From the NCBI GenBank assembly GCA_020627705.1, contig JAHDGJ010000001.1, positions 1-64,000 on the forward strand: a DNA stretch of 64,000 bases, read 5' to 3'. Under the pieces are notes generated by a model. The model worked only from the letters and a program-made list of their open reading frames with translations. It searched no databases and was not told the origin of the DNA. Shown piece by piece: positions 18,645 through 26,549 of the stretch. This DNA is from Saprospiraceae bacterium (GTDB taxonomy: Bacteria; Bacteroidota; Bacteroidia; Chitinophagales; Saprospiraceae). Position numbers and translations under genes: made by a program. The first letter of the stretch is position 1; every line of letters begins with the position of its first letter.

Positions 18645-21188
18645 TTATATGTCTTGCTTTGATGTAGACTTAACTAAACTTATTTCTAAACCATCCTTTT
18701 CTTTATTAAGTTTCGCTTTAAACTTACTGTTCTCAGGCGGGTTTTCGTTTAATATAAATTCAGCCAGAGGATCTTCGATATATTTTTGAATGGCTCGATG
18801 TAATGGTCTAGCACCAAATTGCGGGTCAAAGCCTTTTTCGGCCACAAATTTTTTGGCTGCAGCATCCAAGGTCAAACCATAATTTAAGTTATTTAGTCTT
18901 TCCAAAAGGGAGCCTAATGTTATGTCGATAATTTTGAATATATCTTCTTGTTCGAGCGAATTGAAAATTACAATATCGTCAATACGATTTAAGAATTCTG
19001 GGCTAAACGTTTTTTTCAAAGCCTTTTGAATCACAGCCTTAGAATGATCTCCTGAAGACTCTTTTCTAGTCTTCGTTGCAAAGCCAACACCTTGTCCAAA
19101 ATCTTTTAAATCTCTAACTCCAATATTTGAAGTCATTATGATCATCGTATTCTTGAAATCAATTTTACGACCCAATCCATCTGTTAATACTCCGTCATCT
19201 AAGACTTGTAGAAGTATATTGTATACATCTGGATGCGCTTTTTCAATTTCATCAAGCAATATAACAGAATAAGGCTTTCGTCTTACTTTTTCTGTCAGCT
19301 GACCACCTTCTTCATAACCAACATATCCCGGAGGTGCTCCTATTAGTCTACTAATGGAGAACTTTTCCATGTATTCACTCATGTCAATTCTGATGAGTGA
19401 TTCTTCACTATCAAAAATATAACGTGCTAGGGCTTTCGCTAATTCGGTCTTTCCAACTCCAGTAGGACCCAAGAAAATAAAAGTACCAATGGGTTTTGAA
19501 GGGTCTTTTAAACCAACTCTGTTTCTCTGAATCGCTTTGGTAACTTTAACAATTGCTTCATCCTGACCGATAATCATTTTTTTCATGTCATCTGCCATTC
19601 CAACCAATTTGTTGCTTTCGCTTTGCGCTACACGTTGAACTGGTATGCCAGTCATCATGGCAACGACCTCTGCAATTTCTTCTTCACCAACAGGGTATTT
19701 TTTCGTTTTGGATTCTTCCTCCCAAGCCGCTTTGGACTGCTCAAGTTTTTTGAGAAGCTTTGATTCTGAATCTCTCAAATCAGCAGCTTTTTCGTATTGC
19801 TGATTTTTAACTGCTTTGTTTTTTTCTTTTTTTACTTCCTCAATCTCTTGCTCAAGATCTTCGATATATTTTGGAACATGAATGTTTTTGAGATGCGTTC
19901 TTGCTCCAACCTCATCCATTACATCAATTGCTTTATCCGGCAAAAATCGATCTGAAATATAGCGTTCGGATAATTTAACGCAGGCTTCGATGGCCTCATC
20001 AGAATAATGGACATAATGAAAGTCTTCATATTTTGACTTAATATTATCCAAAATATGCACTGTTTCTTCTGGCGATGGTGGATCGACGATTACTTTTTGA
20101 AATCTTCTGTCTAAAGCCCCATCTTTTTCTATGTGCTGACGATATTCGTCTAATGTTGAAGCACCGATGCATTGCAAATCTCCTCTTGCCAAGGCAGGTT
20201 TAAATATGTTGGAAGCATCTAGCGAACCGGTTGCTCCACCTGCGCCGACAATGGTATGTATTTCATCAATAAAGAGAATGACATCACTGGTGTTTTCCAA
20301 CTCATTCATTATAGCCTTCATTCTTTCTTCAAATTGCCCTCTATATTTTGTGCCAGCCACTAAAGCAGCTAAGTCCAACATAACAATACGTTTGTTGAAT
20401 AAAGTTCGAGATACTTTTTTGTTATGAATCTTAAGAGCAAGCCCTTCTGCTATGGCTGTTTTACCCACCCCAGGTTCTCCAATAAGAATTGGGTTGTTTT
20501 TCTTTCGTCTACTCAATATTTGTGAAACCCGTTCGATTTCTTTTTCTCGGCCTATGATTGGATCCAGTTTGTTTTCTTCGGCTAAACGAGTCATATCTCT
20601 GCCGAAATTATCTAAGACAGGAGTTCTTGATCTATTGGTTCCTTTTTTTCCTTTTGAAGAAGAACCAAAACTATCCTCGTCGTCTTCCATTGGTATATCG
20701 GATTCTCCAGCAGAAGAGAAAAATTCGGTGTATCCCGTTTGTTCTTCTTGAATCACATATTCTAATTCGGACTTGAAAGCCTCATAATCAACATCAAAAT
20801 TTTTGAGCAGTTTGGAGGCGAGGTTGTCGTTGTGCTTTAGAATGGATAGCATAAGGTGCTCTGGTGCAATTTCTTCGTTTTTATACAATTTGGCTTCCAG
20901 AAAAGTAACCTTTAAAACTTTCTCGGCATGTTTATTCAAAGGAATGTTCCCAACATTCAATCCTGTGTTGTCGGATTTTTTAGCGGTCGTATTGTCTTCG
21001 ATTTTAAATCGAAGTTCGTCCACATCAATGTCCAAGGAATCTAACACTTTCATAGCCAAACTGTCCTTGTCTACAATCATTCCTAAAAGTAAATGCTCAG
21101 TGCCTATGTAATCATGCCCTAATCGAACTGCTTCATCTCTGCTAAAAGAGATTATTTTTTTGACCTTTGGTGAGAATTTTCTGTTCAT
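18645..21188 (-). CDS. clpC: ATP-dependent Clp protease ATP-binding subunit ClpC
   Basis: Hexameric AAA+ unfoldase that feeds proteins to ClpP or remodels them; cytoplasmic and stress-related. The 847 residues carry a double Clp-N repeat (about 1-145), the first AAA domain with Walker A GEPGVGKT at 237-244 and Walker B ILFIDEIHT, a UVR-like coiled region (QQYEKAADLRDSESKLLKK), the second AAA domain with Walker A GPTGVGKT near 573-580 and VILLDEIEK, and the C-terminal D2-small domain. The UVR motif between the AAA domains marks ClpC rather than ClpB. It is followed by infC after 49 nt with no terminator seen, so read-through into infC is possible. No McsA, McsB or CtsR gene is adjacent. Confidence 0.95.
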   Translation of the reverse strand: MNRKFSPKVKKIISFSRDEAVRLGHDYIGTEHLLLGMIVDKDSLAMKVLDSLDIDVDELRFKIEDNTTAKKSDNTGLNVGNIPLNKHAEKVLKVTFLEAKLYKNEEIAPEHLMLSILKHNDNLASKLLKNFDVDYEAFKSELEYVIQEEQTGYTEFFSSAGESDIPMEDDEDSFGSSSKGKKGTNRSRTPVLDNFGRDMTRLAEENKLDPIIGREKEIERVSQILSRRKKNNPILIGEPGVGKTAIAEGLALKIHNKKVSRTLFNKRIVMLDLAALVAGTKYRGQFEERMKAIMNELENTSDVILFIDEIHTIVGAGGATGSLDASNIFKPALARGDLQCIGASTLDEYRQHIEKDGALDRRFQKVIVDPPSPEETVHILDNIKSKYEDFHYVHYSDEAIEACVKLSERYISDRFLPDKAIDVMDEVGARTHLKNIHVPKYIEDLEQEIEEVKKEKNKAVKNQQYEKAADLRDSESKLLKKLEQSKAAWEEESKTKKYPVGEEEIAEVVAMMTGIPVQRVAQSESNKLVGMADDMKKMIIGQDEAIVKVTKAIQRNRVGLKDPSKPIGTFIFLGPTGVGKTELAKALARYIFDSEESLIRIDMSEYMEKFSISRLIGAPPGYVGYEEGGQLTEKVRRKPYSVILLDEIEKAHPDVYNILLQVLDDGVLTDGLGRKIDFKNTMIIMTSNIGVRDLKDFGQGVGFATKTRKESSGDHSKAVIQKALKKTFSPEFLNRIDDIVIFNSLEQEDIFKIIDITLGSLLERLNNLNYGLTLDAAAKKFVAEKGFDPQFGARPLHRAIQKYIEDPLAEFILNENPPENSKFKAKLNKEKDGLEISLVKSTSKQDI

Positions 21189-21347
21189 ACACTTGCTATT
21201 CCTATTATTAAAATTACGGCTTTATAACGGCTTATTAATCTAAGTATGTGCTAAAATCTATGCCATTACTTTCTTTGCGCCTTTTTGTCATGATTAAACG
21301 ACAGAAGCGCAGTGATTGTTGAAAGGCTTGCATAAGAACATGTTGAT

Positions 21348-21378
21348 TTTGATTGATGTAGATAAAAAGATAAATTTG
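21348..21378 (+). promoter_or_regulatory. Bacteroidota-type promoter for the STAS-rnz operon
   Basis: TTTG (21348-21351), a 19-nt spacer and TAAATTTG (21371-21378) match the consensus. The predicted transcript start is near 21384, about 20 nt before the ATG at 21404. Confidence 0.65.
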
Positions 21379-21403
21379 CGGTTCGATTAGGAAATAAGAA
21401 GAC

Positions 21404-21781
21404 ATGAAATTTTCATTAGATAAAAAAGACCGTTACGCAATTTTTCAATTAGAAGAAGAAAATTTAAACGCAGTACTTGCACCCAATCTCAAGTCTGAAT
21501 TTGTCTTCTTAAGAAATGAAGGCGTAAGAAATTTGATATTTGATTTATCCAAAGTCAAATACGTAGATTCTTCTGGATTAAGTGCGATACTTACTGCCAA
21601 CAGGTTGTGGAAGGATTATGGGTCATTCATCCTTTCTGAGATTGATCATCCTGCGGTGAAAAAGTTGATTGAGATATCGCGGTTAGAAACTATCCTTACC
21701 ATAATTCCAACTAAAAAGGAATCCGTTGATTTTATTATGATGAATGAAATCGAAAGTGAATTATTGGGGGAACAAGAGTAA
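21404..21781 (+). CDS. STAS-domain protein (anti-sigma factor antagonist-like)
   Basis: A 125-residue single STAS domain related to SpoIIAA/RsbV. The conserved loop VDSSGLSAIL (about residues 54-63) contains the Ser that kinase partners phosphorylate in characterised relatives. The protein is soluble and acidic, with an extended C-terminal tail (MNEIESELLGEQE). No serine kinase, PP2C phosphatase or anti-sigma factor gene is nearby, so its partner is unknown. Its stop codon directly abuts the ATG of rnz, and a good promoter lies just upstream, so the two are co-transcribed and probably translationally coupled. Confidence 0.85.
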   Translation: MKFSLDKKDRYAIFQLEEENLNAVLAPNLKSEFVFLRNEGVRNLIFDLSKVKYVDSSGLSAILTANRLWKDYGSFILSEIDHPAVKKLIEISRLETILTIIPTKKESVDFIMMNEIESELLGEQE

Positions 21782-22690
21782 ATGGCTTTTGAGCTTACTA
21801 TTTTAGGCGCTAGTTCAGCAAAACCTGCGTATGGAAGACATACTACCTCTCAATTGCTCTCCTCGGATGATTTTTCCATTTTGATCGACGCAGGTGAGTT
21901 TGTTCAAGCGCAAATTTCGAAGTTTAGACTCAAGCCATCTAGAATAAAATATGTTGTATTGAGTCATAATCACGGAGACCATATCTTAGGTCTTCCCGGA
22001 TTTTTGGGATCTCTGAGTTTAAATCAAAGAAAAACTCCTTTAACGATTTTCGCTCAACCCGGGGTTAAAGAATGGTTTGAAAAGTTCGTGGAAATTTCGG
22101 AATCACATTACACGTTTGATCTTCAGTTTAAAAATTTAAATGTTAGTGGTATTGAGAAAATCATTGATGAAGATGATTTAGAAGTGCATTCTTTTCCCGT
22201 TGTGCATAGGGTCCCAACATGTGGTTTTTTGTTTAAACAAAAGAAGCAAAAAATAAAACTAGACGCCAAAGCGATTCAGAGGTATAATTTGAGTTATGAG
22301 GAAATAAGGACATTGAAAAATGGGGGAGACTTAAATAGAAAAGAAGCAGAAATTACTAAGGATGTTTTTATTGAAAGTATTGTGGAGCCCAGATCATATG
22401 CTTATTGTGCGGATACCTTGAAGCATTCTTCTTATATGGAATATATACAAAACGTAAATCTCCTCTATCATGAAGCTACGTATTTGGAAAATCTTCAAGA
22501 TAAGGCAATAGAAAGAATGCATAGCACAGCGACTGATGCTGCTAAAGTAGCTCGCGAAGTTGGGGCAGAAAAGCTGATTATAGGGCACTATTCGAGCAGA
22601 TACAAAGCTTTGGATGATTTTTTATTCGAGGCAAAAAGAGATTTTGAAAATGTGAATTTGGCGATAGAAGGAGAAAAGCACATAATTTAA
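21782..22690 (+). CDS. rnz: Ribonuclease Z (tRNA 3' processing endonuclease)
   Basis: Zinc-dependent metallo-beta-lactamase-fold endonuclease that removes 3' trailers from tRNA precursors, particularly those without encoded CCA. The 302-residue length is typical. The metal motif HNHGDH lies at residues 62-67, followed by the exosite region, a CADT block (YAYCADTLKHS) and HSTATDAAKVA. The C-terminal GHYSSRY motif is also characteristic. It abuts the STAS gene without spacing. The tRNA-Lys gene immediately downstream indeed lacks an encoded CCA, so it is the type of substrate this enzyme matures. Confidence 0.95.
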   Translation: MAFELTILGASSAKPAYGRHTTSQLLSSDDFSILIDAGEFVQAQISKFRLKPSRIKYVVLSHNHGDHILGLPGFLGSLSLNQRKTPLTIFAQPGVKEWFEKFVEISESHYTFDLQFKNLNVSGIEKIIDEDDLEVHSFPVVHRVPTCGFLFKQKKQKIKLDAKAIQRYNLSYEEIRTLKNGGDLNRKEAEITKDVFIESIVEPRSYAYCADTLKHSSYMEYIQNVNLLYHEATYLENLQDKAIERMHSTATDAAKVAREVGAEKLIIGHYSSRYKALDDFLFEAKRDFENVNLAIEGEKHII

Positions 22691-22712
22691 ATAAATAATG
22701 TTTGCTTGATTA

Positions 22713-22742
22713 TTGTATTAATCAAAAGAGAAAGTATCTTTG
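22713..22742 (+). promoter_or_regulatory. Promoter of tRNA-Lys
   Basis: TTG (22713-22715), a 19-nt spacer and TATCTTTG (22735-22742) fit the Bacteroidota consensus very well. It lies 18 nt upstream of the mature tRNA 5' end. Confidence 0.75.
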
Positions 22743-22759
22743 CAGCGCTTTTTAAAGCA

Positions 22760-22832
22760 GATCGGTTAGCTCAGTTGGTAGAGCAACGGCCTTTTAAGCC
22801 GTGGGTCCTGGGTTCGAGCCCCAGACCGATCA
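22760..22832 (+). tRNA. tRNA-Lys (anticodon TTT)
   Basis: A full cloverleaf can be drawn. The acceptor arm GATCGGT pairs with ACCGATC, the D-arm is GCTC/GAGC, and the anticodon stem ACGGC/GCCGT encloses the loop CTTTTAA with anticodon TTT. The T-arm is CTGGG/CCCAG with TTCGAGC, and the discriminator is A. The 3' CCA is not encoded (CAG follows). It has its own promoter and terminator. Confidence 0.97.
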
Positions 22833-22836
22833 CAGG

Positions 22837-22868
22837 AAAGGAGATCAAATATGGTCTCCTTTTTTTAT
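22837..22868 (+). terminator. Terminator of tRNA-Lys
   Basis: The stem AAAGGAGA pairs with TCTCCTTT, with a G-T pair extending it, and is followed by a run of T residues. It starts 5 nt after the tRNA. Confidence 0.85.
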
Positions 22869-22905
22869 TGCAGCTAGTAGCTTAATTAAATTAAATCTTG
22901 TTTTT

Positions 22906-23124
22906 GTGTGGCAAAAGATTATTGGATTTTTGGCTCTTGTCTTCACGGCTTATGGAGGTCTAAAGCTAATTTCTTTTTATACTAAGAGCGAGGAGCCGAG
23001 AGAAGGATTCGCAGAAATTGCCCTATGGATGGAATGGTTTTTCGCTCTTTTCATTAGCGTTGTACTTTGGCTGATATATTTTTTCATTCGGAAAAGAAGA
23101 GTTGATAACAAAAAGATTAATTGA
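22906..23124 (+). CDS. Small two-helix membrane protein
   Basis: Not recognised. From the GTG at 22906 it is a 72-residue protein with two predicted membrane helices (about residues 4-25, IIGFLALVFTAYGGLKLISF, and 45-65, FFALFISVVLWLIYFFI) and a basic C-terminal tail (RKRRVDNKKIN), which suggests a hairpin with both ends in the cytoplasm. The frame stays open upstream into tRNA-Lys, but that part crosses the tRNA and its terminator and is not credible as coding. No promoter is obvious between the terminator and this start, so expression is uncertain. It converges on arsS. Confidence 0.5.
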   Translation: MWQKIIGFLALVFTAYGGLKLISFYTKSEEPREGFAEIALWMEWFFALFISVVLWLIYFFIRKRRVDNKKIN

Positions 23125-23183
23125 GATTACTAACTTCTCATCATAGAGCCTTCTACTAAAAAAATTGTCATCTCCAGTCTAAG

Positions 23184-24257
23184 TTATGACGCAATTTCTC
23201 CGCCACAACTTGAGCCAGCACCAGCAGTACAACCATAGCAGTGCTGATTGAGCACGATGTTTCGATCTTCAAGACGTGCAAGGTTAAAGTCATCAATGTG
23301 CTGAATTTTACTTTGCACTTTTAAATCCAGCATCTGATTAAAATCACAATCATGAATATATCCATCCCACGAAATACTTAATGTGTTTTTACACATCAAT
23401 CCATCTAAGGTGCTGGGGTTGAATGCGTTAATGAGTTCTTCCATATAGGAAGCATAATTTCCTGATTCTATTAAATATTCTAAAAATCTAGAGATGGGTA
23501 AGTTAGTAATGGCAAATAAACTGTTGAATTCTATGTTGTATTTACGCTTGAGTTGCCTTTTGAATTCACCTTCTAACGAGGCCTGATCGCCGGGTAAAAA
23601 GGCACCTGATGGATTATAAACTAAATGAAGGTCTAGGCCAGTACCAGGTTTTCCATATCCTACTTCGTTAAGCATTTGTAATGCTTTGATCGAATCTTCG
23701 AACACGCCATCGCCTCTTTGATTATCTGTTCGGCTCTTGGAGAAATAGGGCAAAGAAGATATTACCTCCACGCCGTTTTGAGCGAAAAATTGAGGCAGAT
23801 CATAATATTTAGGGTTGGCGACTATTATGGTCAGATTGCATCGATTCATGACCTTTGCACCTGCTTGAGTACATTGCTCTACAAACCATCTGAAGTGTGG
23901 ATTCATTTCTGGCGCTCCGCCAGTAATGTCTACTTTTTTAATCCTGTGTGTTTTGATTATCTCGAGACATTTTTCTAATGTTTCTCGAGACATGTTTTCT
24001 TCTTTCTTATCAGGTCCTGCATCTACGTGACAATGTGCACACGTTTGATTACAAAGCTTGCCAATATTGATTTGAAAAATTTCTAAGGCTTCAGGTTTAA
24101 TGTTGTCGTATCCATGGGTCTTAATTGCGTCATAAAAAGATTTTTGTTTTTTTTCTGACTCAATTATTTTACCATTCAAGACATCCAACTGATAGTAGGA
24201 GTCCGATAGTTGAGAATTTCTGGATTTTAAGGATTTAGATTTTTGCTTGACCCCCAT
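23184..24257 (-). CDS. arsS: Arsenosugar biosynthesis-type radical SAM protein ArsS
   Basis: Radical SAM enzyme proposed to add the AdoMet-derived 5'-deoxyadenosyl group to dimethylarsenite on the route to arsenosugars. The 357 residues contain the 4Fe-4S motif CNQTCAHC (Cys69, Cys73, Cys76), a SAM-binding ITGGAPEMN near residue 115, and the C-terminal Cys-rich tail CYGCTAGAGSSCGG found in this family, in which some relatives carry selenocysteine. Here all positions are Cys. It directly abuts the upstream AhpD-like gene (stop TAA next to ATG), so they form an operon. The methyltransferase ArsM that normally makes the substrate is not in the window. Family assignment is secure; the chemistry is from the literature. 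Confidence 0.88.
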   Translation of the reverse strand: MGVKQKSKSLKSRNSQLSDSYYQLDVLNGKIIESEKKQKSFYDAIKTHGYDNIKPEALEIFQINIGKLCNQTCAHCHVDAGPDKKEENMSRETLEKCLEIIKTHRIKKVDITGGAPEMNPHFRWFVEQCTQAGAKVMNRCNLTIIVANPKYYDLPQFFAQNGVEVISSLPYFSKSRTDNQRGDGVFEDSIKALQMLNEVGYGKPGTGLDLHLVYNPSGAFLPGDQASLEGEFKRQLKRKYNIEFNSLFAITNLPISRFLEYLIESGNYASYMEELINAFNPSTLDGLMCKNTLSISWDGYIHDCDFNQMLDLKVQSKIQHIDDFNLARLEDRNIVLNQHCYGCTAGAGSSCGGEIAS

Positions 24258-24587
24258 TTACATTGTTAATTTTTTCACGTGATTCATCATTTGCACACTG
24301 TTTACTAATGTTGCACCTCCTTTTATTGCTGCCGCAACATGAACTGCCTCCATCATTTGTTCTTCGTCGGCTCCATTTTGAAGACATGAACTTGAGTAGG
24401 CATCAATACAATAAGGACAAGCCTCCGAATGCGCCACTGCCAAAGCAATTAAACATTTTTCCCTTTTTGATAATGCTCCCTCCTCAAAAACTTCACCATA
24501 CCAATCAAAAAACTTTTTGCCCATGGCCTCTTGAAATTCGGTAATGTTGCTAAATTTTTTTAAATCTTCTGGTTTATAGTAGGACAT
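24258..24587 (-). CDS. AhpD-like carboxymuconolactone decarboxylase family protein (arsenosugar-associated)
   Basis: A 109-residue single-domain AhpD/CMD-fold protein of the family that accompanies ArsS. The redox motif is CPYC at residues 57-60, preceded by REKCLIALAVAHSEA and followed by AAAIKGGATLVNSVQMM. Such proteins act as peroxidase-like or disulphide-relay subunits; the role beside ArsS is unproven. It is the first gene of a two-gene operon, with its stop codon immediately adjacent to the arsS ATG. The cytoplasmic location is inferred from the lack of a signal peptide. Confidence 0.85.
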   Translation of the reverse strand: MSYYKPEDLKKFSNITEFQEAMGKKFFDWYGEVFEEGALSKREKCLIALAVAHSEACPYCIDAYSSSCLQNGADEEQMMEAVHVAAAIKGGATLVNSVQMMNHVKKLTM

Positions 24588-24728
24588 AACAATTGAGTTA
24601 AATTTTGAACTGAAAATTAAAGAAATTTATAACCTCAAAATGAATTGAATTGTTTTAAGGCAGGATTATGTTGGGATAAGGACAATAAATAAATTCGCAT
24701 CTTTAAGCATATTGTGTTAATTAGTGAT

Positions 24729-25205
24729 ATGAAATCAGGTTATCTTTTCTTTCTGGGTACTATTATGTTGTGTGCGTGCAATACCGATTTTAATAAAAAA
24801 GAACGTAAAAGTGATGATGGAGTATCCGTTAGAGTGACACATAGAATGGGAGAATTACCTTCTGATACTATACAATATTTACCACTCATTGGTAGTTTAG
24901 CTGAAGGCAAAGATGAAGAGGACAAGAAAAATCAATATTTAATAATTGGTAAAGATCTAGATAATGGTGACAATCTGCGGGTTTATCCTTTATCGACACT
25001 TGTTTTTGAATCTGGTAATGTCGAACAAAAATTAAAATTGTCCGTTCCAACTTCTGAAAAGTTTAGTTCCATTAAAGTCAGGGACTTTGAAGAATTTGCA
25101 ACAAATTATGCTTCAATTAAAATCGCAATCGAAAACTGGTACAATCATTTTGGCGGTCTTGGAAATTCAAAATTTTTAAGATGGGAATACATTGGAAAAG
25201 AATAA
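24729..25205 (+). CDS. Lipoprotein resembling a degenerate inorganic pyrophosphatase
   Basis: A 158-residue lipoprotein (start ATG 24729; lipobox LCAC with Cys17) of no obvious family at first sight. Aligned by eye, its body follows family I inorganic pyrophosphatases of Bacteroidota: TIQYLPLIG (47-55) matches the IQFLPYPGNYG region, YPLSTLVFESGNVEQK (86-101) matches the PIGALLMxDxGExDxK strand-loop, LSVP (104-107) matches IAVP, and FEEFATNYASIKIAIENWY plus GGLG match the C-terminal helix. The catalytic DGDPLDV segment is replaced by a stretch without those Asp, and the D-x-GE-x-D-x-K ligands are largely lost. It is therefore probably a pseudoenzyme. The homology is my inference and needs a profile search. 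It is followed after 30 nt by the acyltransferase-like gene. Confidence 0.5.
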   Translation: MKSGYLFFLGTIMLCACNTDFNKKERKSDDGVSVRVTHRMGELPSDTIQYLPLIGSLAEGKDEEDKKNQYLIIGKDLDNGDNLRVYPLSTLVFESGNVEQKLKLSVPTSEKFSSIKVRDFEEFATNYASIKIAIENWYNHFGGLGNSKFLRWEYIGKE

Positions 25206-25235
25206 CTTAACGCTAGAGGGGTAGTTTAGGATAGA

Positions 25236-26405
25236 ATGGAAATGTCGAACATGAATCATGAAGTCTTCGATCTTTTTGATGGATATCAGATCGAGTATAG
25301 AAAGAGTATTCAAGGAATTGAATCCAAATGGGATAATTACGTTGGAAGTGATTTTTTTATAAGCTCTAGGTATTTAGGTGTTTTAGAAATGTTTCCGCCT
25401 AAGAATATGCGCTTTCGATATGTTTGTTTGTTAAAGGAAGGAAAGGCTATAGGCGTTCTATATTATCAGGTTATTCATATAAGTTTGTCTAATTCGCTTC
25501 AAGGAAGTTCTGCGATCAAAAGAAGCCTTGCTGCACCATTTCAGGCAGATCTCTTAGTAAACGGCAACACTTTGGTCACAGGGGCTTATGGGCACTATTT
25601 TCAAGATGATTTGGGAGCAGATCTGGTTTTTCGTATTGTAGATAAGGCCTCAGACATTGTTGCTAAGGAATTAAAGAAAGACGGGATAAAAATTCGAGCC
25701 CACCTTAAAAAAGATTACCCAATTGTTACCATTCCATCTGATTTGTCGAAGTCAAAATATGTAGCTTTTCATGTTCAGCCAAACATGGAGTTTCATTTAA
25801 AACCAGAGTGGGAAACAATTGAAGACTACAAATCTGCCTTGAAATCGAAGTATAGAGTTCGTATGAAACGTGCCAAAAAAAAGGCAAGTGCTATTTTTAA
25901 AAAGGAGCTAGATGTAGATGATTTGATTACGCATCAGGAGGTTATGTATAACCAATATATGCAGACCGTTGACGGTGCTGGGTTTAATCTTTTCTACTTG
26001 CATAAGGAGTATAACATAGGGCTAAAAAAGAAGTTGGGAGAAGATTTTAAAGTGGTAGGCTATTTTAAAAATGAGAATCAGCATGAGCTCCTAGGATACT
26101 ACACATTAATAAAAAATGAACAAAATTTGGATGCGCATTTTTTAGGATATGAACATTCTGAAAATTCAAAATATCAAACCTACTTAAACTTTTTGTTTGA
26201 CATGATTGAATACGGAATTGATGCTTCTTGTCAATCTATCAATTTGAGCAGGACTGCTATGGAAATCAAAAGTTCTGTTGGAGCTACTGATGTTCCGCTC
26301 AAAATATTTATGAAATACAATGGAATTTTAAATCGTCTGTTGCCAAAGGCATTAGATTATTTTGTGCCTGAGGATAAATGGCTGCCGCGTAATCCTTTTA
26401 AATAA
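25236..26405 (+). CDS. GNAT/FemAB-like acyltransferase-type protein
   Basis: A 389-residue soluble protein without a signal peptide. The central and C-terminal parts look like the BioF2/FemAB-type GNAT fold seen in many Bacteroidota hypotheticals: a basic helix (YRVRMKRAKKKASAIFKKEL, near residues 206-226), a strand-turn with LLGYYTLIKNEQNLDAHFLGY, then SINLSRTAMEIKSSVGA near the end. These features suggest an acyl or aminoacyl transferase acting on an envelope substrate, but no catalytic residue can be assigned. It is probably co-transcribed with the preceding lipoprotein gene (30-nt spacing). A 37-residue membrane protein follows. Confidence 0.55.
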   Translation: MEMSNMNHEVFDLFDGYQIEYRKSIQGIESKWDNYVGSDFFISSRYLGVLEMFPPKNMRFRYVCLLKEGKAIGVLYYQVIHISLSNSLQGSSAIKRSLAAPFQADLLVNGNTLVTGAYGHYFQDDLGADLVFRIVDKASDIVAKELKKDGIKIRAHLKKDYPIVTIPSDLSKSKYVAFHVQPNMEFHLKPEWETIEDYKSALKSKYRVRMKRAKKKASAIFKKELDVDDLITHQEVMYNQYMQTVDGAGFNLFYLHKEYNIGLKKKLGEDFKVVGYFKNENQHELLGYYTLIKNEQNLDAHFLGYEHSENSKYQTYLNFLFDMIEYGIDASCQSINLSRTAMEIKSSVGATDVPLKIFMKYNGILNRLLPKALDYFVPEDKWLPRNPFK

Positions 26406-26431
26406 TTATTTAGTCTTAAAACAACGGTTTA

Positions 26432-26545
26432 GTGCGTCGTTTCAATCATAAAAAAGTTATTCTTATATTTTTAATACTTCTTTTGATCCTAGTTTGGATC
26501 GAATTGGCTGTAGGTGTTTTGGGAACCCCCTTTGCTGGTAACTGA
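26432..26545 (+). CDS. 37-residue single-span membrane protein
   Basis: A GTG-initiated short frame reads a basic N-terminus (RRFNHKK), one strongly hydrophobic helix (VILIFLILLLILVWIELAVG) and the tail VLGTPFAGN, then TGA. The ending resembles a short tail I remember from other small Bacteroidota membrane proteins (GTPFAGS/N); that is memory, not a search. It lies 26 nt after the acyltransferase-like gene on the same strand, so it could be the last gene of that operon, and it ends 4 nt before the convergent anti-sigma-like gene. Its function is unknown. Confidence 0.5.
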   Translation: MRRFNHKKVILIFLILLLILVWIELAVGVLGTPFAGN

Positions 26546-26549
26546 AATA

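Noticed and set aside
22801-22905. Open frame starting inside tRNA-Lys and reading into the small membrane protein
   Set aside because: The first 35 codons cross the T-arm of the tRNA and its terminator hairpin, so the GTG at 22906 is the more credible start.
24270-24292. A CACGTG hexamer as a possible parS site
   Set aside because: It lies inside the AhpD-like coding sequence and the flanks are not an inverted repeat of the expected length; parB is 28 kb away.
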